Positions 51,604 to 60,343 of a DNA stretch of 64,000 nt are shown in pieces. The notes beneath the pieces are model-generated. The model did not search any database. It saw only the letters and a program-made list of their open reading frames with translations, and had not been told where the DNA came from. Position numbers and translations under genes: made by a program. The DNA lies in contig NZ_JBMERQ010000001.1 of assembly GCF_048820895.1 (NCBI RefSeq), positions 620,001-684,000 of the forward strand, in the 5' to 3' direction. Origin of the DNA: Cribrihabitans_A neustonicus. Lineage in GTDB: Bacteria > Pseudomonadota > Alphaproteobacteria > Rhodobacterales > Rhodobacteraceae. Every line of letters begins with the position of its first letter. The stretch's first letter is position 1.

Positions 51604-52074
51604 ATGAGCCTCACCCATTTCGACGCTAAGGGCGATGCCCATATGGTGGATGTTTCGGACAAGCCGGTGACCGCGCGCGTTGCCACCGCCGAAGGCCACA
51701 TCGTCATGGCGCCGGAAACCTTTGAAATCATTTCCGAAGGCCGCGCCAAGAAAGGCGACGTGCTGGCGGTGGCGCGGCTGGCGGGAATCATGGGGGCGAA
51801 GAAGACGCCGGAGCTGATCCCGCTCTGCCACCCGCTGCCGGTCACCAAGGCTGCGGTGGAGCTCACGCTGGACCCCGACCTTCCCGGCATCCGCATCGAG
51901 GCCACAGTAAAGACCACCGGCCAGACCGGCGTCGAAATGGAGGCGCTCACCGCCGTCTCCACCGCAGCGCTCACCGTCTATGACATGGCCAAGGCGGCCG
52001 ATAAGGCAATGCAGATCGGCGGCATCCGCGTCATTCTCAAGGATGGCGGAAAATCAGGACGTTACGAGGCCTAG
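51604..52074 (+). CDS. moaC: Cyclic pyranopterin monophosphate synthase
   Basis: Second step of molybdenum cofactor synthesis: converts the MoaA product to cPMP. A 156-residue protein with LIPLCHPLPVTKAAVEL (conserved Cys-His-Pro), TGVEMEALTAVSTAALTVYDMAKA, and a C-terminal Lys-rich strand. Followed immediately by moeA with no spacer. Confidence 0.96.
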   Translation: MSLTHFDAKGDAHMVDVSDKPVTARVATAEGHIVMAPETFEIISEGRAKKGDVLAVARLAGIMGAKKTPELIPLCHPLPVTKAAVELTLDPDLPGIRIEATVKTTGQTGVEMEALTAVSTAALTVYDMAKAADKAMQIGGIRVILKDGGKSGRYEA

Positions 52075-53244
52075 ATGATCTCCGTCAGCGACGCTCTCAG
52101 CCAACTTCTCGCCCTGGTCTCCCGGCTCGGCAGCGAAGACGTGCCGCTAGAAGACGCCGCGGGCCGGGTGCTGGCGCGCGAGGTTCAGGCGACCCGGGAC
52201 CAGCCGCCGTTTGCCTCCTCGGCGATGGATGGCTACGCGGTCCGCGCCGACGAGGCCGAGCAGCACGCGATGTTCAAGGTAATCGGCGAAGCCGCGGCAG
52301 GCCACGCCTTTCCGGGACGCGTCGGGGCGGGCCAGGCCGTGCGCATCTTCACCGGCGCCCCAGTTCCGGAGGGGGCAGGCAAGGTGGTGATCCAGGAAGA
52401 CGTGACCCGCAGCGGTGATCTCATCACGCTCACCAGCCCGCCCGGCCCCGGCACTCACATCCGCCCGCAAGGCGGGGATTTTCCGGCGGGTGAAACAATC
52501 ACAGCACCACGGCGGCTTGCTCCAGCGGATATTGCTTTGCTGGCCGCGATGAACATCGCCCGGGTTCCGGTCACACGCCGGCCCGAAGTGGCGCTGATCT
52601 CCACCGGGGATGAGCTGGTGATGCCCGGCGGCACCCCCGGACCGGAGCAGGTCATCGCCTCCAATACTTTCGGGCTGAAATCACTGCTCGAAGCCCTTGG
52701 CGCCCGCGCCCGCATCCTCCCGATTGCCCGCGATACCGAAACCGCCCTGCGCAGCGCCTTTGCCCTCGCCGAGGGCGCGGACCTGGTGGTGACCATCGGC
52801 GGCGCATCGGTCGGCGATCATGATCTGGTCGGCAAGGTTGCGCAGGAACTCGGCATGGAACGCGCCTTCTACAAGGTCGCGATGCGCCCGGGCAAGCCGC
52901 TGATGGCGGGCCGGCTCAATGGCGCGGCGATGGTGGGGCTGCCGGGCAACCCGGTTTCCGCCATGGTCTGCGGCCACATCTTCCTGGCACCGATGATCCG
53001 CGCGATGCTTGGCCTGTCCGCGATTGAAGAGCCCCGCACCGCCCCGCTCGCCGCGCCGCTTGGCCCCAATGGCCCGCGCGCGCACTACATGCGGGCGGCG
53101 CTCGGGGCCGACGGCCTGCGCGCTTTCGGGAACCAGGACAGCGCCCTTCTCTCCGTGCTGGCCCGCGCCGACGCTCTTCTGATCCGCCCGCCGCAGGATG
53201 GCGCGCGGGAAGCAGGTGAAGCAATGCAGTATATACCGCTTTAA
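52075..53244 (+). CDS. moeA: Molybdopterin molybdenumtransferase
   Basis: Inserts molybdate into adenylated molybdopterin. The 389-residue protein has PPFASSAMDGYAVRADE, IFTGAPVPEGAGKVVIQEDV, the MoaB/Mog-like domain VALISTGDELV and TIGGASVGDHDLV, and LPGNPVSAMVCG. Its start codon follows the moaC stop directly (TAG ATG). Last gene of the trpG-to-moeA run before lexA. Confidence 0.95.
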   Translation: MISVSDALSQLLALVSRLGSEDVPLEDAAGRVLAREVQATRDQPPFASSAMDGYAVRADEAEQHAMFKVIGEAAAGHAFPGRVGAGQAVRIFTGAPVPEGAGKVVIQEDVTRSGDLITLTSPPGPGTHIRPQGGDFPAGETITAPRRLAPADIALLAAMNIARVPVTRRPEVALISTGDELVMPGGTPGPEQVIASNTFGLKSLLEALGARARILPIARDTETALRSAFALAEGADLVVTIGGASVGDHDLVGKVAQELGMERAFYKVAMRPGKPLMAGRLNGAAMVGLPGNPVSAMVCGHIFLAPMIRAMLGLSAIEEPRTAPLAAPLGPNGPRAHYMRAALGADGLRAFGNQDSALLSVLARADALLIRPPQDGAREAGEAMQYIPL

Positions 53245-53330
53245 AACCCACGGGCCTTTCCCAAGACAGCCGCACCACAACCCCGCGCTTGGCGCAGTTT
53301 TTGCCTTCCCCGCAACTCCGAGCAGAGCTG

Positions 53331-53359
53331 TTGACACAAAACGGGAACATGCGTAGAAC
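53331..53359 (+). promoter_or_regulatory. lexA promoter overlapped by a LexA (SOS) box
   Basis: A -35 TTGACA (53331-53336) and a -10-like TAGAAC (53354-53359) are 17 bases apart. GAAC-ATGCGTA-GAAC (53345-53359) is an exact GAAC-N7-GAAC alphaproteobacterial LexA operator and covers the spacer and -10, as expected for autorepression. Confidence 0.88.
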
Positions 53360-53395
53360 AAAATGAAACACCCTTGAGGCGCGGAGGCACCACAA

Positions 53396-54094
53396 ATGCT
53401 CACCAAGAAGCAACTGGATTTGCTGGAATTCATTCACGGCCGGCTGCAGCGCAACGGGGTGCCGCCCAGCTTTGACGAGATGAAAGTGGCACTCGACCTC
53501 AGGTCGAAATCCGGCATCCACCGGCTGATCACCGCTCTTGAAGAACGCGGTTTCATCCGGCGCCTCGCCCACCGCGCCCGCGCGATCGAGATCATCCGAT
53601 TGCCTGAAAGCCTAGGCGGCACGGCTGAGCCCCAGGGTTTCGCTCCCCGGGTAATCGAGGGCGGCCAGGGCGCGGCCGATACTGCGCCGGCGGCCTCCTC
53701 CAGCCCCGCCGCGGTGGAGCTGCCGGTAATGGGCCGCATCGCCGCCGGTGTCCCGATCGAGGCGATCAGCCAGGTTTCCCATCAGGTCGCGGTGCCGGGC
53801 GCGATGCTGTCCTCCAGCGGCCAGCACTATGCGCTGGAAGTGCGCGGCGACTCGATGATCGAGGCGGGCATCAACGATGGCGACATCGTGGTGATCCGCG
53901 AGGCGAGCACCGCCGACAATGGCGATATCGTCGTGGCCCTTGTCGAAGGTCAGGAAGCGACACTGAAACGCTATTACCGCGAGGGCCGCATGATCGCACT
54001 GGAGGCCGCCAACCCGGCCTATGAAACCCGCCGCTATTCGGCGGACAAGGTCGAGGTGCAGGGGCGCCTGGTGGGCCTGATCCGCAGCTACTGA
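53396..54094 (+). CDS. lexA: LexA SOS repressor
   Basis: A repressor of the SOS regulon that self-cleaves with RecA filaments. The 232-residue protein has an N-terminal winged helix (about 1-65, LTKKQLDLLEFIHGRLQ, then SKSGIHRLITALEERGFI). The cleavage site is Ala117-Gly118 (RIAAGVPIEA), with a Ser153/Lys191 dyad (RGDSMIEAGINDGD; EATLKRYYREG). GGAGG precedes the ATG. The linker at about 70-108 is longer and more Ala/Ser-rich than in E. coli. Its stop overlaps the convergent comEC by seven bases. Confidence 0.96.
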   Translation: MLTKKQLDLLEFIHGRLQRNGVPPSFDEMKVALDLRSKSGIHRLITALEERGFIRRLAHRARAIEIIRLPESLGGTAEPQGFAPRVIEGGQGAADTAPAASSSPAAVELPVMGRIAAGVPIEAISQVSHQVAVPGAMLSSSGQHYALEVRGDSMIEAGINDGDIVVIREASTADNGDIVVALVEGQEATLKRYYREGRMIALEAANPAYETRRYSADKVEVQGRLVGLIRSY

Positions 54095-56172
54095 GCCGTA
54101 AGGCGGGCCGCTGGGGGCCACACGGAGGGCAGTTTTTGTGCCGGTCTGGCCCCACCCTGTGCCGTCCACAGCCGTGCACCGCTCACCTCCCGCGCGGTGC
54201 GCAGCTTCCCTTCCGCACTGATGGCGATACTGCCGGTCTGAATCAGGTCCTCAGGCGTAAGCAGCAGGCAGCCATCCTGCGGAAACGCGCTCTCCGGTGT
54301 TACTGTTGAGACCAGGATGTCTCCCGGGCCGCAATGCCCCGCCGCGGCAAGTTTGCGCTTGCCAGGCGCGTGCACCAGCTGCCCGGCGGGGCCGCGCCAC
54401 ACCGCCGGACCGCTGCCGGCTGCCTGCCAGCGCCCAGCGGCATCGGCCTGTGAGGCAAAATCGCCATCGTTCTCCAGCCAGATGCCCGCAGTGAACCCCT
54501 GGCTCTTTGCCCGCGACAGCGCCCGGCCCTCTGGCCCCATCACTCCGACGAGACCGCCAGTGTCGGCGATCAGCAGGAAGGGCCGCTCCGCCTGCTGCCA
54601 GAGCCAGAAAGCCGCTGCCGCCGGCAGCAGTCCCGCCAGCCGCATCCGCCCCTGCCAGAGGGCCAGGAAAAGCAGACCTGCCGCCAGCAAGGGCAGCACC
54701 CGCGGACCCGGCGCCGCGACCGCGGACAAGGCGCCCTCCAGCCCCGACACGCTCCGAGCCACCGCCAAGATCCATTCCAGTCCCCAGCGCATCACCGCCA
54801 GCGCCGCGCCCTCCAGCCCGAAGGGCAGCAGGCAGGCGGCCAGAACCGCAGATGGGATCACCACCGATCCCATCACCGGCACCGCCAGCAAATTGGCCAG
54901 GAGCCCGTAATGCGGCAGCGTATTGAAATGGGCCGCAGAAACGGGCGCGGTCGCCAGTCCCGCCACAGCGGAGGAGATCACAAGAGCCGCCACCGGGCGC
55001 AGCCAGCGCGGGCCGAGGCTGATCTCCGCTTCACGCAACCAGCCAAAGACAGCAACCAGTGCCGTTGTGGCGGCAAAGCTCATCTGGAAGCCAGGGCTGA
55101 GCAGGCTCTCCGGCCGCCGCAGCAGCACGATCACCGCCGCCACCGCCACCGCGCGCAGCGTGATTGCACGGCGGTTCAGCAGTACCGCGGCAAACATAAC
55201 TGCCACCATGATAAAGGCGCGCTCGGTCGCGACATTGCCGCCCGACAGCATCAGGTAACCCGACCCTGCGGTCAGCGCCGCCACAGCCGCGATTTTTTTG
55301 CCCGGCAGACGCAGCGCCAGGGGCGGCACCAGCGCCAGCGCCACCCTCAATGCGGCAAAAACAAACCCGGTGAGCAGCCCCATGTGCAGGCCTGAGATTG
55401 CCAGAAGATGCGCCAGATTGCTGTGCCGCAGGGCTTCCAGGACTGGGTCTGGCACGCCGCCGCGCACCCCGGTCATGAGCGCCGCGGCAAAGCCGCCTGC
55501 CTCACCCGGGAGGCGTACCTGCAGTGCTTTCGCGATGCGGTGGCGCAGCCGCTCAACCGCCAGCGCATCGCCCGCCGGTTCCGCCAGCAGCACAGGCACC
55601 CGGGTATAGCCGAGGCTGCCCAGTTCCTGGAACCAGGCATGGCGGCGGAAGTCGAAGCCGCCGGGCTCGGCCGGGCCTTGCGGCGGCAGCAGGTGCGCCG
55701 TCGTCATTACCCGCGACCCGGGCACGGGCAGCCGATCCGCCGCCATCAGCGAGACACGCACCCGCGCGGGCGTCCGCCGCGGCGGCACGTCCGCCAGCCG
55801 CACCTGATCGAGCGTCATCCGAAGCGCGCCGGTCTGGGAGCGGTCGAGCGCCACCAGCCGCCCTTCGACAGGACCATAATAGCGGAAGTCCAACACCGGC
55901 GCTGCAATGTGGTGGGCGCGCGCGCCGCCGAGGCAAAATCCGGCCGCAAGAAGCGTCGGCGCCCAGGCCAGGAAAGCCAGCTCCCGGCGGCGCAGCGCGA
56001 GACCCGTGCAGCAACAGAAAACCGCGGCCGCAGCGGCATATTCCACTGCGCCTGGTTCGAATTTCAGGCTAAAGTAAAGGCCGATCCCCGCGCCCAGCCA
56101 CACCGGCACCCAGGGGAGAAGATATCCCCGCTGCCGTTGCAACATATCCGCGATGGCTGGTCCCAGCCGCAT
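54088..56172 (-). CDS. ComEC/Rec2 family DNA-uptake channel, lacking the metallo-beta-lactamase domain
   Basis: A 694-residue membrane protein. N-terminal segments and an OB-like DUF4131 region (about 85-200, DFRYYGPVEGRLVALDRSQTG) are followed by the Competence domain (about 215-500) with LAHLLAISGLHMGLLTGFVF and TERAFIMVAVMFAAVLLNRRA. The C-terminal part keeps the first strand of the usual nuclease domain (FLLIADTGG) but not its HxDHxGG metal motif. It may be a channel-only form, or DNA uptake may need another nuclease. ATG 56172 is the most likely start. Confidence 0.88.
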   Translation of the reverse strand: MRLGPAIADMLQRQRGYLLPWVPVWLGAGIGLYFSLKFEPGAVEYAAAAAVFCCCTGLALRRRELAFLAWAPTLLAAGFCLGGARAHHIAAPVLDFRYYGPVEGRLVALDRSQTGALRMTLDQVRLADVPPRRTPARVRVSLMAADRLPVPGSRVMTTAHLLPPQGPAEPGGFDFRRHAWFQELGSLGYTRVPVLLAEPAGDALAVERLRHRIAKALQVRLPGEAGGFAAALMTGVRGGVPDPVLEALRHSNLAHLLAISGLHMGLLTGFVFAALRVALALVPPLALRLPGKKIAAVAALTAGSGYLMLSGGNVATERAFIMVAVMFAAVLLNRRAITLRAVAVAAVIVLLRRPESLLSPGFQMSFAATTALVAVFGWLREAEISLGPRWLRPVAALVISSAVAGLATAPVSAAHFNTLPHYGLLANLLAVPVMGSVVIPSAVLAACLLPFGLEGAALAVMRWGLEWILAVARSVSGLEGALSAVAAPGPRVLPLLAAGLLFLALWQGRMRLAGLLPAAAAFWLWQQAERPFLLIADTGGLVGVMGPEGRALSRAKSQGFTAGIWLENDGDFASQADAAGRWQAAGSGPAVWRGPAGQLVHAPGKRKLAAAGHCGPGDILVSTVTPESAFPQDGCLLLTPEDLIQTGSIAISAEGKLRTAREVSGARLWTAQGGARPAQKLPSVWPPAARLTAQ

Positions 56173-56250
56173 GCTTGCCCCCCGCCTTCTGGCCCGGTAG
56201 ACAGACGCAACTCTAGGCCTCACACGGTTTCCAAAAGGTAAATCCCCCTC

Positions 56251-57651
56251 ATGACCAAACCGGTTGTCACCCGTTTCGCCCCCTCTCCCACCGGCTTCCT
56301 GCACATCGGTGGCGCCCGCACTGCGCTTTTCAACTGGCTTTTCGCGCGCGGCCGCGGCGGCAAGTTCCTCCTTCGGATCGAGGACACCGACCGCGAGCGT
56401 TCTACCCCGGAGGCGACCGCGGCCATTCTGCAGGGACTGGAATGGCTGGGCCTGGACCACGACGGTGAGGTGATCAGCCAGTTCGCGCGGGCAGACCGCC
56501 ACGCCGGGGTGGCCAAGCAGCTGCTGGCTGAAGGCAAGGCCTACAAGTGTTTTGCCACCCAGGAAGAAATTGCAGCCTTCCGCGAGCAGGCGAAGGCCGA
56601 GGGCAAGTCCACCCTCTACCGCTCGCCCTGGCGAGACGCCGATCCGGCCACGCACCCGGACATGCCATACGTAATCCGCATCAAGGCACCGCAGGAAGGC
56701 GCAACGGTCATCAAGGACGAGGTGCAGGGCGATGTGACGATCCGCAACGACCAGCTCGATGACATGATCCTGCTGCGCTCGGACGGCACCCCGGTCTACA
56801 TGCTGGCGGTGGTGGTCGATGACCACGACATGGGCGTTACCCATGTGATCCGCGGCGACGACCATCTGAACAACGCCGCCCGCCAGATGATGATCTACGA
56901 GGCGATGGGCTGGGAAGTGCCGGTCTGGGCGCATATCCCTCTGATCCACGGGCCCGACGGCAAGAAGCTCAGCAAGCGCCACGGCGCGCTTGGCGCGCAG
57001 GAGTACCAGGCGATGGGCTACCCGGCGGCCGGCATGCGCAACTACTTGGCCCGGCTGGGCTGGAGCCATGGCGACGACGAATTTTTCACGGATGCCCAGG
57101 CCAAAGAGTGGTTCGGGCTCGACGGCATTGGCAAGAGCCCGGCCCGGTTCGACACCAAGAAGCTGGAAAACCTCTGCGGCCAGCACATTGCCATCAGCGA
57201 TGACGCTGCATTGCGGCAAGAGATCGAAGCCTACCTTGCTGCGGCGGGCAAGCCTTCGTTGAGTGACGCACAGTCAGCCGGGCTGGAGCGGGCCATGCCC
57301 TGTCTGAAGGACCGTGCGCGCACCTTTCCGGAACTGCTTGAAAAAGCCCACTTTGTTCTGACCTCACGGCCTATTGAACGGGATCAGAAAGCTGAAAAGG
57401 CGCTGGCATCTGTATCCGATGGTATACTGGAAGAATTGACGCCGCAGTTGCAAAATGCTAGCTGGGTCCGTGACGATCTGGAGGTGCTTCTGAATGATTT
57501 TGCGGAAGCGCATGATACCAAGTTCGGCAAGCTGGCGGGTCCCTTGCGGGCTGTGCTGGCGGGCCGCGCGGTAACGCCTTCGGTGTTCGACATGATGCTG
57601 GTTCTGGGCCGCGAGGAGACATTGGCCCGGCTTGCTGACGCAACGGGCTGA
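56251..57651 (+). CDS. gltX: Glutamate--tRNA ligase
   Basis: A 466-residue class I synthetase. The HIGH region is TRFAPSPTGFLHIGGARTALFNW. The KMSKS counterpart is KKLSKRHGALG. AHIPLIHGPDGKKLSKRH and the helical C-terminal anticodon-binding domain complete the standard layout. AAGG lies upstream of the ATG. It is divergent from comEC. Many alphaproteobacteria carry two gltX genes, so this could be the discriminating or the Gln-mischarging copy. Confidence 0.95.
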   Translation: MTKPVVTRFAPSPTGFLHIGGARTALFNWLFARGRGGKFLLRIEDTDRERSTPEATAAILQGLEWLGLDHDGEVISQFARADRHAGVAKQLLAEGKAYKCFATQEEIAAFREQAKAEGKSTLYRSPWRDADPATHPDMPYVIRIKAPQEGATVIKDEVQGDVTIRNDQLDDMILLRSDGTPVYMLAVVVDDHDMGVTHVIRGDDHLNNAARQMMIYEAMGWEVPVWAHIPLIHGPDGKKLSKRHGALGAQEYQAMGYPAAGMRNYLARLGWSHGDDEFFTDAQAKEWFGLDGIGKSPARFDTKKLENLCGQHIAISDDAALRQEIEAYLAAAGKPSLSDAQSAGLERAMPCLKDRARTFPELLEKAHFVLTSRPIERDQKAEKALASVSDGILEELTPQLQNASWVRDDLEVLLNDFAEAHDTKFGKLAGPLRAVLAGRAVTPSVFDMMLVLGREETLARLADATG

Positions 57652-57776
57652 CCTGGCGTTAACCACCAGGTAAGCCTGCTCCGATATGACCACGCCTGCG
57701 CGTATCCGCGCAGGTGCTGCCCCGCATCAAGAGGCCGGACCGGCCGCTTGGATGCCTGTAAGAGGAAGGGACGCCC

Positions 57777-59072
57777 ATGACCGAGACCAAGAAATCTGCC
57801 ACGCTCAGCCTTAACGGCAAGGATTACGAGCTGCCCATTTTTTCGCCGACGGCCGGGCCCGATGTCCTCGACATCCGCAAGCTCTATTCGCAGGCAGGGG
57901 TCTTCACCTACGACCCGGGTTTCACCTCGACCGCCAGCTGCGACAGCACCATCACCTATATCGATGGCGATGCCGGGCATTTGCTGCACCGTGGCTACCC
58001 GATCGACCAGCTGGCCGCCAAGTCGCATTACCTCGAGGTCTGCTACCTGCTTCTTTACGGGGAGCTGCCGACCGCGGCCCAGCTCGAGGACTTCGAGACC
58101 CGGGTGACCCGCCACACCATGGTGCACGAGCAGATGCACAACTTCTTCCGCGGCTTCCGCCGGGACGCCCACCCGATGGCAACGCTGGTCGGCGTGGTTG
58201 GGGCGATGTCGGCCTTCTACCATGACTCCCTGGACGTGAATGACCCCTGGCAGCGCGAGGTCGCCGCGATCCGCCTTATCGCCAAGGTGCCGACGATTGC
58301 CGCGATGGCCTACAAGTATTCGATCGGCCAGCCCTTCGTCTATCCGCGCAACGATCTCGATTACGCGTCGAACTTCCTGCACATGTGCTTCAGCGTGCCG
58401 GCCGAGGAATATCACGTAAGCCCGATCGTGGCCCGCGCCATGGACCGGATCTTTACCCTGCACGCGGACCATGAGCAAAACGCCTCGACCTCGACGGTGC
58501 GGCTGGCGTCTTCCTCCGGCGCCAACCCCTTCGCCTGTATTGCGGCCGGCATCGCCTGCCTCTGGGGTCCCGCGCACGGCGGCGCCAACCAGGCCTGCCT
58601 GGAGATGCTGAAAGAAATCGGCACCGTCGACCGCATCCCCGAGTTCATTGCCCGTGCGAAGGACAAGAACGACCCGTTCCGCCTGATGGGCTTTGGCCAC
58701 CGCGTCTACAAGAACTTCGACCCGCGCGCGACGGTGATGAAACAGTCCGCTGACGAAGTGCTGGACCTCATGGGGATCGAGGACAACCCGATCCTGCAAG
58801 TCGCCAAGGAACTGGAAAAGCAGGCGCTCGAAGATCCGTATTTCGCCGAGAAGAAGCTGTTCCCAAACGTCGACTTCTACTCCGGCATCATCCTCGAGGC
58901 GATGGGCTTCCCCACCTCCATGTTCACCCCGATCTTTGCGGTGAGCCGCACCATCGGCTGGATCTCGCAATGGAAGGAAATGATTGCCGACCCGCAGAAC
59001 AAGATCGGCCGCCCGCGCCAGCTGTACCTGGGCGAGACCCTGCGCGATTACGTGGACATTGAAAACCGCTGA
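57777..59072 (+). CDS. gltA: Type II citrate synthase
   Basis: The entry enzyme of the TCA cycle. A 431-residue protein with an N-terminal beta domain (SATLSLNGKDYELPIFSPTAGPDVLDI). The active-site blocks are LHADHEQNASTSTVR (His) and GFGHRVYKNFDPR (His/Arg). SGIILEAMGFPTSMFTPIFAVSRTIGWISQW carries the C-terminal CoA/substrate residues. The length and N-terminal domain fit the NADH-sensitive hexameric type. A strong terminator follows. Confidence 0.97.
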   Translation: MTETKKSATLSLNGKDYELPIFSPTAGPDVLDIRKLYSQAGVFTYDPGFTSTASCDSTITYIDGDAGHLLHRGYPIDQLAAKSHYLEVCYLLLYGELPTAAQLEDFETRVTRHTMVHEQMHNFFRGFRRDAHPMATLVGVVGAMSAFYHDSLDVNDPWQREVAAIRLIAKVPTIAAMAYKYSIGQPFVYPRNDLDYASNFLHMCFSVPAEEYHVSPIVARAMDRIFTLHADHEQNASTSTVRLASSSGANPFACIAAGIACLWGPAHGGANQACLEMLKEIGTVDRIPEFIARAKDKNDPFRLMGFGHRVYKNFDPRATVMKQSADEVLDLMGIEDNPILQVAKELEKQALEDPYFAEKKLFPNVDFYSGIILEAMGFPTSMFTPIFAVSRTIGWISQWKEMIADPQNKIGRPRQLYLGETLRDYVDIENR

Positions 59073-59098
59073 CCGCCGCTGCGAGACGAGACACGGAG

Positions 59099-59129
59099 CG
59101 CCCCGCTTTTGCGGGGCGTTTTTTTTTTT
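59099..59129 (+). terminator. Factor-independent terminator of gltA
   Basis: CGCCCCGC (59099-59106) pairs with GCGGGGCG (59111-59118) around TTTT and is followed by eleven T residues to 59129. It begins 27 bases after the gltA stop. The clearest terminator in the window. Confidence 0.95.
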
Positions 59130-59409
59130 GACCGTACTCTTTACGCTGTATGCAGGTTTCCCAAGGGCAGATTGCCCCTAGCGCGAGGCATCCCGTAGCT
59201 TTTGCAAATCCCGGCGCCCGCGCGGCTTTCCACAGTCAGGAAACAGTACGGGTGCGTTACGGCAGCCGTCCGGAAACAGGACACAAATCATACGGGAAGT
59301 TGACGCAGAATGCACAACCTTTTAGGAAGTTCTTAAGCATTTCAGGGGCGCGGGACCGAGGCAGGAAAAACTCCCATGCCTCCCGCGCGGTTAGACGGCA
59401 GGATATTTC
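59130..59409. other. Upstream region of the RTX-type gene
   Basis: About 280 bases between the gltA terminator and the calcium-binding protein gene. It is less GC-rich than its surroundings near 59270-59345, which fits a promoter, but I cannot name its elements. No other gene is visible. Confidence 0.4.
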
Positions 59410-60309
59410 ATGGAACTTCTCATTCTTCTTGGCCTGGGCCTCACGGCGGGCACTTTTGCGCTGCTGGACGACGATGACGACAGCGGAAATTCCGAGGAGG
59501 GGAACACAGACGAACGTCAGGGAAGCTCCAATCCAGAACCGGAGCATTACGAAAGCAACGAGGCCGCGACCATTACCGCCACCGATGCAGCGAATGACAT
59601 CATCGGAGGCAGCCAGGATCAGTCTATCTTCTTGCGCGGCGGCGACGATTTGGCAGAGGGACGCGGCGGCGACGACCGGATTTTCGGGATGGACGGCGAC
59701 GACTTCCTTACCGGCGGATCCGGCGACGACTTCCTGCGCGGCGGGTCCGGCAATGACTTGCTGGTTGACGGTTCCGGGTCGGACACACTGCACGGCGACA
59801 GCGGTAACGACCTTATTGTGGCGACGTCTACCTTCGATGGCGAAGGGCTCGCGGGGTTCTACCGCGGCGTTGCAGAAGGCAGCATTACCGATCCCGCCAG
59901 CATCAACGAGCATTACACGCCAGCCACCGATACCGACACCGGCGCAGACAGCGTGTCAGGCGGCGGCGGGAATGACAGCGTGATCGCCGGTGAAGGCGAT
60001 ACTGTATCCCTGGGCAGCGGCAACGACATGCTGGCAGTCGGAGACTGGCATCAATCCGATGACGACCCGGTCTTTGTCACCGATTTCGACCCCACCGAAG
60101 ACGTGCTTGTCTACTCGCACGATGGTGAGGGCACGATGCCGGACCTCTTCGTCATGCATCTTGAAGACGGGACCGGCGGGGGCCAAGGCTCGGCACTTCT
60201 GTTTGCCGATAACGCCCTTGTCGCACGGATGCCGGGTGCAGGAGGCCTGCTGTCGGTCAGCGACATCAGCATAGTAGAGCGGACAGCAGAGAGTTCCCTG
60301 CTGTCCTGA
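59410..60309 (+). CDS. RTX-type calcium-binding protein with N-terminal membrane segment
   Basis: A 299-residue acidic protein. The N-terminus MELLILLGLGLTAGTFALL is a hydrophobic anchor followed at once by DDDDD and a Glu/Asn-rich linker. About five to six glycine/aspartate nonapeptide repeats (GGDDLAEGRGGDDRIFGMDG, then GDDFLTGGSGDDFLRGGSGN) form a calcium beta-roll at about 75-140, with further copies near 185-210. The C-terminus (FVTDFDPTEDVLVYSHDGEG, SALLFADNALVARMPG) resembles the non-repeat tail common in Roseobacter RTX-like proteins. No type I secretion genes are adjacent. Function unknown. Confidence 0.85.
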   Translation: MELLILLGLGLTAGTFALLDDDDDSGNSEEGNTDERQGSSNPEPEHYESNEAATITATDAANDIIGGSQDQSIFLRGGDDLAEGRGGDDRIFGMDGDDFLTGGSGDDFLRGGSGNDLLVDGSGSDTLHGDSGNDLIVATSTFDGEGLAGFYRGVAEGSITDPASINEHYTPATDTDTGADSVSGGGGNDSVIAGEGDTVSLGSGNDMLAVGDWHQSDDDPVFVTDFDPTEDVLVYSHDGEGTMPDLFVMHLEDGTGGGQGSALLFADNALVARMPGAGGLLSVSDISIVERTAESSLLS

Positions 60310-60343
60310 CGGCTATTCCAACAACCGTGGAAAGGGAACGGCC

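Noticed and set aside
56173..57219. Upstream extension of the comEC frame to 57219 on the minus strand
   Set aside because: This part is antisense to gltX and reads as a His/Arg/Val-rich shadow. ComEC begins convincingly near 56172.
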